Origin: Symbiodinium natans
Lineage: Eukaryota > Sar > Dinophyceae > Suessiales > Symbiodiniaceae
Direction of reading: 5' to 3'
Length of the DNA stretch: 64,000 nucleotides
NCBI GenBank assembly: GCA_905221605.1
Contig: CAJNDS010001247.1
Coordinates: 500,001-564,000, forward strand
Below, piece by piece: positions 12,301 to 24,300 of the stretch (its first letter is position 1; each line of letters opens with the position of its first letter). The notes beneath the pieces are model-generated. The model worked only from the letters and a program-made list of their open reading frames with translations, searched no databases and was not told the DNA's origin. A program made the translations under genes and the position numbers.

Positions 12301-15300
12301 CCTACATATTCACTCCAATAGGCCCCCCCCCCCCCCCCCCCCCCCCGGCTCTCTGTCAGGGATTCTGCACAGCACCTAACTGCTTATTTCCTTACTATGA
12401 GCCCTTCACCCCCCAAACCCGAAACCCTAAACCCTAAACCCTAACCCCAAACCCGAAACCCTTAACCCCTCCAGGGTGCAGCCACAGAACTCCCACGTCA
12501 GTCAGCAGGTCGAACCTGGCGATGCACCCTTTGGGGCTCTTAGGTTTTTAAGGGTTAGGGTTTAGGGTTTAGGGTTTAGGGTTTAGGGTTTAGGGTGTAG
12601 GGTTTAAGCCCGAAACCCTGAAGGGTTTGGAGGGTGTTGGAGTTCACAGCAGGTATTGGGGCTTTGGCGCTTCGGGGGTTTGCTTCGGGTTGGAGAACTC
12701 CATGAGCCCATACTTACAGGAAAGGATTCCCCTGAACACTTATGCTAAACCCCAAACCCCAAACCCTAAACCCCAAACCCTAAACCCCAAACCCTAAACC
12801 CTAAACCCCAAACCCTAAACCCTAAACCCCAAACCCTAAACCCCAAACCCTGAAATCTTTCAGTCACTTTTCGCATCCCTGCGGGACCTTTGAGACAAGG
12901 GGACATTGGAGGCGCCCCTAAACCCTACAAACCCGCTTAACCCCCTATTGGGTTCAGGGTTTACAGGGTGGGGCCCCCTAGTTATAAGTAGAGTTATAAG
13001 GGCCCCAAATTGGGTTATAAGGACCCTAAGTTAGGTTATAAGTCCCTTAACTACAGTTAGTATAGTAAGGGGGCCCCACCCTGTAGGGTTTCGGATCTAA
13101 GCCCCCTAAACCCTAAACCCTAAACCCTAAACCCTAAACCCTAAACCCTAAACCCTAAACCCTAAACCCTAAACCCTAAACCCTAAACCCTAAACCCCAA
13201 ACCCTAAACCCCTAGTACGCCGACCTTGAGTGACATAACAATCCGAAAGCTACCGTTTTCCTTACTTCTCCAATAACCAAGGGAAAAAAAGGTTAAACTT
13301 TATTATTCCTACTAAAGAAGGAAACCCAAAAAGTTTAAAGTTCAGCTGTTGGAGAAGTAAGTTTCTGTTTATGAGGAAACCCCGACCCCAACCAGGGTTT
13401 AGCGTTTAGGGCTTGAGGTTTTGGGTTTGGGGTTTTAGGGTTTTAGGGTTTTAGGGGTTTTAGGGTTTTAGGGTTTGAGGGTTTTAGGGTTTTAGGGTTT
13501 TAGGGTTTGAGGGTTTAGGGTTTTAGGGTTTTAGGGTTTTAGGGTTTTTGGGTTTTAGGGTTTTAGGGTTTAGGGTTTAGGGTTTTAGGGTTTTAGGGTT
13601 TAGGGTTTAGGGTTTTAGGGTGTTAGGGTTTTAGGGTTTAGGATTGCCGGAGTCATATCGCAAACCAAGCATTCCTCAACTTTAAGGCTTAGAAGTTTAG
13701 GGCTTGCGGTTCTAGGGTTTTGTAGGTGTTAGGTTTAGGGTTTAGGGTCTAGGGTCTAGGGTCTAGGGTGTAGGGTGTAGGGTTTAGGGTTTAGGGTTTG
13801 ATGAGGTCTTGGGCGTCTGTGGGATTGCAGCGCGCGCCGAAAGCCGCATGCACAGGCCGGAGGCACATCAGCTCATTGTAGATCTCAACCTTGCGAGGAG
13901 ACCCTAAACCCTAAACCCTAAACCGTAAACCCCAAACCCTGAACCCCAAACCCTAAACCCTAAACCCTAAACCCCAAACCCTAAACCCAACCCGAAACGC
14001 CAAACCCCAAGCCTAAAGTCTGCTGCTGAGGATTTGACTAAGGGCTCCGACAGCTGTGCGGGGTTTGGGACTTGCTGTGTCTTAATCGAACGAGAGATTT
14101 AGGGCTTAGGGCAGGTCTCAGGGTAACCTAACCCTAAACCCTAAACCCTAAACCGTAATTAAACCCTAAACCCTCATTAAACCGGGTTTCTGCATACAGG
14201 GCTTTCCAAAGGAACTTGCGCCCTCAACAACAACGAGCCAGCAAGGGTCATTTCCCGCTTTATCTCGCGCCCAACCCAAAGACTAGTGCATCCGCCGTGC
14301 GTGCGAGTTAGAAACCACGGGGCTGTCGATTAGCAAGTCAGTTGTTTTCGCAATTTTCGTGAAGGCAGTTTGTGACAACCAACGGACACAGGGGTATCTC
14401 CCAAAAAACGGGGGTACCCCCTAAAGGGACCCCCCCAAAAAGGGGTACCCCCTATTTTCGGCAACCCCCCGCATGAAAATGAGAGAGCCAGGCACAGCGC
14501 CTGCTCCCATAGCTCTGCTCCGTTTAGGGCTTCGGGTTTAGGGATTAAAGGTCGTTTTGTGGGAGGGCCTTGGGGCAAAGACTCGACAACCCAAGAGCAC
14601 ACACATATGGCTAAAGGGTTTTGGGTTTAGGGTTTAGGGTTTAGGGTTTAGGGTTACGTGGGGCTTAGGGTTTAGGGTTTAGGGTCAAGGAAAATCGCCA
14701 CAGAGAGCTTTTCCCTCGTGACTTTAGGTGGGTTTCAGCTCAGGGCTTGGGTCTTAAACTTCGGGTCCAGAGTCTTGGCTTCAAGTCGTTCTGTTCGGGC
14801 TTCGGGTTTTTGCTTGGGCCCCTTTTGAAAGAAGTTCGACGTCGAGCTTCTTGCTGCCAAAACATGAAACCCTACGCCCCATTTAGAGCTTGCCCTGTGC
14901 CATAAACCCTACGCAAAGCCCTAAAACCATAGATCGTGAACCCCTGAAGCCCCCCCCAAAAAAAGTCCTAAATCCTATGCCCTAAACCCTAGACAACCCT
15001 AAACCCTAAACCCTAAACCCTAAACCCTCAGCCCCCAAATCCTAGACCAAGGCTTCGACATAGGAGAGCTTGATGGTGATGTTGTTCTCGGGCCTCGCTG
15101 CTGCCTCGCATGGGTCTTTCGGCGCTTAGGCTTAAGGGCTTAAGGAGCTCAGGGTTTAGGGTTTAGGGTTTAGGGTTCAGGGTTTAGGGTTTAAGGTTTA
15201 GGGTTTAGGGTTTAGGGTTCAGGGTTTAGGGTTCAGGGTTTAGGGTTTAGGGTTTAGGTTTTAGGGTTCAGGGTTTGGGGTTTAGGGTTCAGGGTTTCGG

Positions 15301-18300
15301 CTTGCTTCGAGTTGTTCCCGTCAAAAACACTCTTGCGCCTCTCGCTGTGCGCGGGGGCGGAGATCGTGTATGGAGGGGCTGGTCAAGGTTCCAGTATCCC
15401 TAAGGGTCCATGTACCTATCTGGTATATACTTGGCCCCTAGAGCTACTACATAGGAACCCCTTTAATTAAGGCCCAGGTATCTACGATATAGGTACATGG
15501 ACCCTGTGGGTATGGGTCCATACCCTAAACCATAGGCCGCCCGCGCCAGGCGGCGGCCGGTACAACTGAACGCTACCGCTTCGAGATCTGCTTGCTTTGC
15601 CAAGCAGATCGAGCTTGCCACACCTGATGCATCCCTGCTAGCCATAGGGCACAATGTAATAATGGATTAACCCTAAACCCCCGACGCGCGACCCTGGCGG
15701 GGGAGGTCGGGCCTAAGAAGCTGTTGCGCCCCCGCCAGGTTGCCCCCGCCAGGGTTCCCCCACAGGGTTGCCCCCGCCAGGGTTGCCCCCGCCAGGGTTG
15801 CCCCGCCAGGGTTGCCCCCGCCAGAGTTGCCTTGCCCCCGCCAGGGTTGCCCCCGCCAGGGTTGCCCCCACCAGGGTTGCCCCCGCCAGGGTTGCCCCCG
15901 CCAGGGTTGCCTTCGCCAGGGTTGCCCCCGCCAGGGTTGCCCCCGCCAGGGTTGCCCCCGCCAGGGTTGCCCCCGCCAGTTGCTCCCAGACAGCGTTGCC
16001 CCCACCAGCAGGGTTGCCCCCCAGAAATTGGCCTCGCCGCCTATTCAGGAATTGTGCACCTGTGTGCTTCGTCGTCCTTGTCTATGAAGGGCCCTGCCAA
16101 AGTTCTCCATTAGTGGCCCCCGCCAGGGTCCAGACATGTAGAAATAAACATATGTTTATACCTCACCTTGCCCCTGCCAGGGTTGCCCCCGCCAGGGTTG
16201 CCCCCACCAGGGTTGTCTCCGAGGTTTGGGTTGTCCCCGCCATTTTTCATATTTTAATCTACATTTTCTATCTTCTAATATTCCTTTAAGGAATTCCACT
16301 AATAATAAACTGGCATTTCCCCTTTCATTACTAGTAAAGATTTCTATGGAAAGATATTAATTCTCGATCTATATCTTCTTCAAATTCATTTCGGCTTCTC
16401 TTCTTTCTCACATCCAGTGAATGCAGTAGAAGCATGTGGATTACTTACTCCCTTACATATCGTACCTGAATGGTATTTCTTATGCCAATATGCTATGCGA
16501 AAAGCTGTACCCCAAATAAAAATGCAGGATTCATTATCTTTCATCCTATTTTCCTTTATGAGAAGTCTTTCAATGTCATTCTATGATAAAATTAAGACGT
16601 CCAGTAGATTTAATGGTTTTTATCGCAACCCCGCCGGGTTGCCCAGTTTTACCATTGCCAGGGTTGCCCCCACCAGGGTTGCCCCCACCAGCGTTGCCCC
16701 CGCCAGGGTTGCCGCCGAGTTAGGGTTGCCCTTGGCAGGGTTGCCCCGCCAGGGTTGCCCCCGCCAGGGTGACATTGCCCTCGCCGGGTTGCCCTGGCAG
16801 GGTTCCGCGCCTCCTCACGTCGCCTACTCAGGAATTGTGCACCTTCTCTGCGACGGCCCTACGCACCTCGTCCTCTTCGCGCGCTGGCGAGGCTTCGTCG
16901 TCCTTCTCTATGAAGTTTTGTTTAGTTGCCGAGCTGGGCTTCAAGTGCGAAGGGCCCTGTCAAAGTTCTCTATTAATTAATTGCCAGGGTTTCCCATTAT
17001 TAGTAGTCACCCCCGCCAGGGCCCCGCCAGGGTTGCCCCCGCCAAGGTTGACATATATACATATATATATATGTAGAGAGAGAAATTTGAAATAAGAAAG
17101 TATTTTTAATACAAAAAAACCTCGCCTTGCCCCTTCCAGGGTTGCCCGTGCCAGGGTTGCCCCCGCAGTTGCCCCCGCCAGGGCCCTTGCGCCAGCGGGT
17201 GGCCGGGCCTTCCGCGCTTGGCCCTCGCCATTCTGCCATATGAATGAGCTTGGGTCCGGAATTGGGCTTGAGGGTGTCTGAAACACAGTATGGGTGAAAC
17301 AGATTGTCCCGCTCCCTGTTGATCCAGGAAAGTGTAGGCTCAAGCAACAGCAGCAGTCAACACGTCCCACCCCGGCCAGCGGGGAGACTCGAGGTGTAAG
17401 CCCCCTTGATAGGGGGGCCGTGGGGGGTAGACCGCTCTAAACCCGAAAAAGGCGGCAGTTTGGGTGGCTGGGGTGGGATCCGCTGCACCGAGGCGGCCCG
17501 ACCCGCCACCACTGGCGCGGGTCGGGACCGCGGCACTTTGGAACACCCTAAACCCTAAACCCTAAACCCTAAACCCTAAACCCTAAACCCTGAACCCTGA
17601 ACCCTGAACCCAGGCAAACATATTTAAGCACCTCTAGTTGACACTTCGGGGACGTGAAGTGTGATCGCAGAAGAGACAAGCAGGGAGATCGAGAAGCCAT
17701 GGCAGGCTTGGGGTTTAGGGTTTAGAGTTTAGGGCTTAGGGTTTAGGGTTTAGGGGTTGAGGGCTTAGGGCTTATAGGGCGCATGAACAGCACGGTGGCT
17801 TGCTCCTCTCTGCCCAAGATAGCCGGCAAGAACCTCGAACTCTAAACCTCTCGTGCCGACGGCATTAGGGTTTAGGGTTTAAAGCTTAAACTCTAAACTC
17901 GAAACTCTAAACGGCTAACTTGTAGGTGTCAAGGCTGAGAACATCATCCTTACTGTCAGCAACCCAGGCTGGGGACAGAACTCCCAACCTAAGGAGCGTT
18001 GAAGGCTTTAGAGGGTTTAGGACTGAAGAGCTTCGGGTTTAGGTGTTTAGGGTTCAGAGCTTAGGGGTTTATGGGTTTAGGGTTCGGGTATCGGCTTTCA
18101 GGGTTGGGCAGCGCCGTGTGCCTCTGCATAAATCTGCGAGATGGCCCGAGGCACGATCCCGCGATCGGCGAAGCCCATGTGCCCGCCGGTCATCTGCCAA
18201 CATCGAGAGAGAGAGAGAGGGAGCGACAACAGAAGAAAAGAAGAGAGAGAGAGAGAGAGTGATAACAGAAGAAAAGAAGAGAGAGATAGAGAGAGGAACA

Positions 18301-21300
18301 CAAAAAGAGAGGGAGAGAGAGAGAGAGAGAGCACCCTAAAACCTCAAACTGCCCCCCCCCCCCCCCAAACCCCCAGCAGAAATCGGGTGGGTGGAAGGTT
18401 CCATGTAATTAACGGACAACTGCTCCTCGAAACTTCCTGAACCCCTAAACCTTAAACCCTAAACCCTAAAAATTAAACCCTAAACCCCTAAACCCCTAAA
18501 CCCCTAACCCCAAACCCCAAACCCCAAACCCCAAACCCTAAACCCTAAACCCTAAACCCTAAACCCTAAACCCTAAACCCAAGCCCATCAACCCTTCTGA
18601 GCCATGTTGGGGTGCATGTAGCTGTATAGTACAAGGGTATCAGAGTCTAGGGTTTGGAGTTTAGGGTGTGTACTTTGCCAGTGTGGACTCCACAAGAGTT
18701 TAGGGTTTAGGGCTTAGGGCTTAGGGTTTAGGGTTTAGGGTTTAGGGTTTAGGGCTTAGGGCTTAGGGTTGAGGGTTTAGGCTTACATGGAACTTAGAGT
18801 ATCTAAAATATGTTCAACCTTACGGCTTGCTAGGACTTAGGACCCTGTGCAAACATTGATGGTATAGTAATACTGGCACATCAAGAATATGTTGACACAC
18901 ACATATATATATATATATACACATACATACATATGTATATATATATATATGTGTGTATGTGTATATATATATATACATATTCATATTCAAAATATGAACT
19001 CTACAGCCTAAGCCCTGCGGCACCGTGTGCGTCTTGCCGGCGCCCGTCTGCCCGTAGGCCATGACGGTGCCGTTGTAGCCGTCCATCACAGACCGGACCA
19101 CATCCTGAGCGCCATCCGAACGCGCTCGATTCCGAGGCCCCTACATGCTTAGTAGCCATAAGCCCTAAACCCTAAACCCTAAATCCGAAACCCTAAATCC
19201 TAACCCCCCCTTCCCCCCATAAACCTGAAGGGCTGAGGATCTCTAGACATACCCGGCAAGTTAAGTTAGGAATCAACAGGGAACCCACTTGTTTGCTTCA
19301 TGGCGATTCCAGGCACAGACCCGGACAACCTACAGTAGAACTTCATACCCTAAACCCTAAACCCTAAACACTAAACCATAAACCCTAAGGCCTAACTTTT
19401 CGGATTTAGGCTTGGGCTTTAGGAGAAGAGGGTGCCACGGGGCGGTATGTCAGGGATGCATCGACTACGGGGTAAGAAGGCGCCTTGTAACACCTTGTAA
19501 CGCCACACTTGAGAACAACCTAAGGAAGGGAATTGCTAAGGGTTTAGGGTTTAGGGTTTAGGGTTTGGGGTTTACGGTTTAGGGTTTAGGGTTTAGGGTT
19601 TAGGGTTGTATCCCAGACGTCTGGGAGGATCCAAAACGCAGATCCCTGAGGGGTTCCTAAAATTGAACCAATAGCAGTATAGCGGTACTATCTGGGGGTA
19701 CTTTTTGGATCCTCCCAGGGGTCTGGGTATAAGAGAGATGCACTATGGATACCCAGGGTTGAGGCTCAAGCGCCAGCCACCCGCATGTGTTCAGACATTA
19801 GTTGAGGAGACTTCAAACTCGAAAAACCCTACACCAAAACCGCTCACCCAAACACCCCAACGCCGAAACCATGCACCCCCTCAACCCTCAACCCTACACC
19901 ACTAAACCCCTAGACCCCTAAACCCTAGCCACTAAACCCTACAGACGAAACCCCTCCAGCCCAAGCCCCAGACCGCCGAGCAAAGGTCGTAGACCTGTTC
20001 CTGGGAGGAATTGGCAAGCACCTGAGGGAGGGTGGTGAGGTGTATGGGTTTAGGGTTTAGGGTTTAGGGTTTAGGGTTTAGGGCTCTAGGGCTCTAACGG
20101 GCTTAGGGGCACCTGAGTGCGACTTTGCTTTACGTGGAAGCCGGGACTTAGTAATTAGGGTTAAGAGGATTACAAAAGGGTTTAGGGTTTGGGGTTAGTA
20201 AGTGGGTTCTGGGGATTACTCAAAAGCTTCTACGGGATACGAAGTAGACTTACGAAGTCCAAAAGGGCTTCCAAGTACGGTGGTGAGGTGTATGGAGTTC
20301 AGGCCCCGCACACATAGGGTTTAGGGTTTAGGGTTTAGGGTTTAGGGTTTAGGGTTTAGGGTTTAGGGTTTAGGGTTTAGGGTTTGGAGCTTAGGGTTTA
20401 GGGTTTAGGGTTTAGGGTTTGGAGTTTAGGGTTTGGGGGTTTAGGGTTTAAGGTTCTGAGCAGGTCACCTTCGCCTTGCTTGCCCCATCTTCCAGCTACC
20501 ACGGACAGAGGACAGGAGCTTAGGGTTTAGGGTTTAGGGTTTAGGGTTTAGGGTTTAGGGTTTAGGGTTTAGGGTTTAGGGTTTAGGGTTTAGGGTTTAG
20601 GGTTTAGGGTTTGTCTCAATGTCATCGTCTCCGAAAGCGGCATCCCACACTGCCATGATGTCCGCTGCGCGTTCGCGCCGCACATTAGAAACTTTACCTT
20701 TGTCGAAGAGGCTGGGCACAAGTTCATGAACTAATGTGAGTCCGTTCTTTACGGAAGCATGAAAGATATACCCTAAACCCCATAAACCCTAAACCCTAAA
20801 CCCTAAACCCTAAACCCTACACCCCATGGCAGGTAGATGCTTTTCGAGGCAGCCGGCCGATGCCCCCCGATTCGATTGCTTCCGCTGTGTGGCGCTTGCG
20901 GCAATCTTGATCGGTGACGTCAATGCACATGAAGACATGTGCCTTTGAGAGGGTTTAGGGTTTAGGGCTTAGGGCTTAGGGTTTAGGGTTTAGGGTTTAG
21001 GGTTTAGGGTTTAGGGTTTAGGGTTTAGGGGCGGCCTTAGTGCTTAGGGGCTTCGGGGCTTCGGGGCTCAGGGGCTCAGGGGGGGTTGAGGTATAGGATT
21101 CAGTAAAGAGGGTCTTGGGCTAGTTGACCTACTAGGCCTGACTTGGAGCAGCAGGGTTTGGGTCTAGGGCTCATAAGGCTCATACTAGAAAGATACACTA
21201 ACCATATAAGAGAGTGAAATAGAATATGCCGATAGTAGTAAATTGTACTACAACATGACAGAATAGATCAAAATGAGAATCAGAAAATAACAAGAATAAG

Positions 21301-24300
21301 AATAATGATAATAATCAGAACAAAACAACTAACATAAATCTATAATTACAAGCCCATACATGTATAAACACAAATATATTCCCCCCCCCCATACGGGCAT
21401 TCCGAGATCCAGCTTGTGGCCTGGTCTCGCTGAAGTCTTGTCACCCCATACCTAAACCCTGTTTAGGGGTGTTTAGGGGTTTAGGGTTTAAGATCTTAGC
21501 GTTTTTTAGGGCTGATAGGGTTGGAGGAAGACCCCCTTTTAGGGGTTTAGGGTTTACGGCTTAGCGTTTTTTAGGGCTGATAGGGTTGGAGGAAGACCCC
21601 CTTTTAGGGGTTTAGGGTTTACGGCTTAACGTTAGTTCGGGCTGATATGGTTGGAGGAAGACCCTTAAACCCTAAGACTTAGGGCATAGGGCTTCGGGCT
21701 TAGGGATCAGAGTTTGGGGGCTTGGGGTTCTCTGAGCAGAGGCCCTCCTCTCAACCAGGCGCACGTGCGCGACCTGAACCCTATGCAATTCGCCTTTCCT
21801 CCTGCTCCAACAATCTTAGACCCATAAGCCCTAAACCCTAACCCCCCAAACCCTGTCAACCCGACAGCCCGAAAGCGCCAACCCAAACAATCGCTTCGAG
21901 CATCATTTCGAGCCCCAACGCTCTGAACCCTAGACTTAGTTTTCCAGTTTCCTGGACAAAGTAAAGGTTAACCTTTGGGAATGTAAAGGGAACATAACCC
22001 AAACGGCTGAAGGTTACCCACTCTACTACTAAGGAGTTGTAGTCCTAAACCCTAAACCCTAAACCCTTGACGCCTTGTCGAGCTTGAAGTGCCAGCTCTC
22101 CTGCTGGTTGTTGACCTCGGGAGGGTTTTCTTTGCGGTTTAGGGTTTAGGGTTTGGGGTTTGGGGTTTGGGGTTTAGGGTTTAGGGTTTAGGGTTTAGGG
22201 TTTAGGGTTTAAAAGTTTAGGGTTTCGGGTTAGGGTTTGGGGTTTAGGGCTTAGGGCTTAGGGTTCAGGGTGCTTCTGTAAACCCTCGAAGCCCAAAAAA
22301 ACCTATAAACCCTAACTGCCCTGTGCGCCCGAGAAGCCCTGTAAGCCCTAGTAACCCTGCAAAACCCTGTAAGCAGCCCGAATTACCCCATGAAGCCGAT
22401 AAACCCTAAGAGCCCTAGAAGCCCTGCAAGCCCTGCAAGGTTTAGGGTTGAGGGTTGAGGGTTTTGGGTTTTGGGTTTTAGGGTTTAGGGGCTTTACTTT
22501 ATCAGCCCTGTCAGCCCTCTGTAAGCCCCGGAAGCCCTCAACGCACCACCACCAGCAACTCTATCGGCCCCAGACGCCCCATCAGCTTTAAGCCGTAAAC
22601 TAGGGTTTAGGGTTTAGGGTTTAGGGTTTAGCGTTTTAGGGTTTTTACCTAAACCCTTAACGGGGTCCGAGCTATTAAGGAAGATGATACCTTTTCCCCT
22701 AGGTTTCAGGGGCCATATCTATCTATGATGTCTCTGAGGGTTGACAGGGGCTGCTAGGGCTTCTAGGGCTTCTGGGCTTTTCAGTTTTTATTTACAGTTC
22801 GGGGTAAACAGGGGTTCGGGTGCAGAGGCCTTTGAGAACGAAGCTCAGGTTTTAGGGTCTTAGGGTCTTAGGGTCTCAGGGTCTTAGGGTCTTAGGGTCT
22901 TAGGGTCTTAGGGTCTGAGGGCCTTAGGGTCTTAGGGTCTTAGGGTCTCAGGGTCTTAGTGTTTAGGACAAAACAAACACAACCCCAAACCGAAACTTGA
23001 AAACTCTGAGCGGTGCTCGCCTTGGTTCCAAGCGTTCCGGGAGAGTTTACGATCTTAGAACTGGAGGATTTGTCCTAAACCCTAAAACCCTAAAACCCTA
23101 AACCCTAAACCCTAAACCCTAAACCCTAAACCCTAAACCTAAACCCTAAACCCAAACCCTAAACCCAATGCTGGGGGCGGGGCCAGTCCAGCTGACTCGT
23201 CCTTGGGCAGGCGCATGTCGATGCTGTCTGCAGCCTGCACTTAAGGGCTCCAACAAGCCCATCTGGGGTTTAGGGTTTAGGGTTTAGGGTTTAGGGTTTA
23301 GGGTTTGGGGTTTGGGGTTTGGGGTTTGGGGTTTGGGGTTTGGGGTTTGGGGTTTGGGGTTTGGGGTTTGGGGTTTGGGGTTTGGGGTTTGGGGTTTGGG
23401 GTTTGGGGTTTGGGGTTGGGGGTTTAGGGTTTGAAGTTTAGGGCAAGTCCAGAGACTCCAATGCCCCTTAATTCAGGAATATCCCTTAAACTATTTTACT
23501 TTTGAGGAATGTTCCTTAATTAAGAACACTATTCCTGAAACCATACAGGAACCCTATTGTACTAAAATGGAGATTCTTTAATCAAATAATAATATTCCAG
23601 GGAGCCCTCCAATATCTTAAGGAATATTCTTGCACAAGGAGTATGTTCCTTCAACCAAATACGGAACCCTGTTGTACTTCAAGGAACATTCCTTAATTAA
23701 GTGGTATGGGAGTCTCCTGGTATGGGGGTCTCACATAAGGGCTATTCATTGAGGCGCTGGGCCTACAATTAAGAACTTTAGGCCCTGGATTTTCTGAAAC
23801 CAGACGTTGGAGTAGACCCTGGACAAATAGCATATACCTTTTAGGTATAAGTAGCTATAATACCCCAAGGCTCCAAATAGCCCAAAGTAGGTACTATTTA
23901 CAGACTTTAGACCCCAACGTAGGTATTATTTATACACTAGGAGCCCCAGGGATAGGAACCCAGAACCAACAAAAGTATTAAAGTATGGTGCTCCAACACC
24001 GAGGAAGTTCAAGAATACTGAACATGGCAGGGAGAGCCGGGTGTAGGGTTTTTCGGGACACGACGGCGGGAGTGCCTGCCACGCAATACTGACTTGTACT
24101 CTAGAGCGTTTGGGAACTCTTTGTGAATGCAGGTGAGGGCTTTAGAGTCTGGACCGCGGTTTTGGACTTACTGCAAGGTTCGGGGTTTAGGGTCGATGGT
24201 TTTGGGGTTTCTTTCGCGCATCCGAAGCCTAAACCCTAAACCCTAAACCCTAAACCCTACAGCCTAAACCCTTGCGCGGGCCTCATGGAACTGAAAGTTT

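Noticed and set aside
15673-16289. Collagen-like PPGLP and GQPWR ORFs
   Set aside because: The 15-bp minisatellite keeps all six frames open; composition alone explains them.
18043-18440. ORFs rich in RERERE or LSLSLS near 18.1-18.3 kb
   Set aside because: They read the GAGAGA microsatellite; only 18122-18193 on the minus strand is supported (kinesin exon 8).
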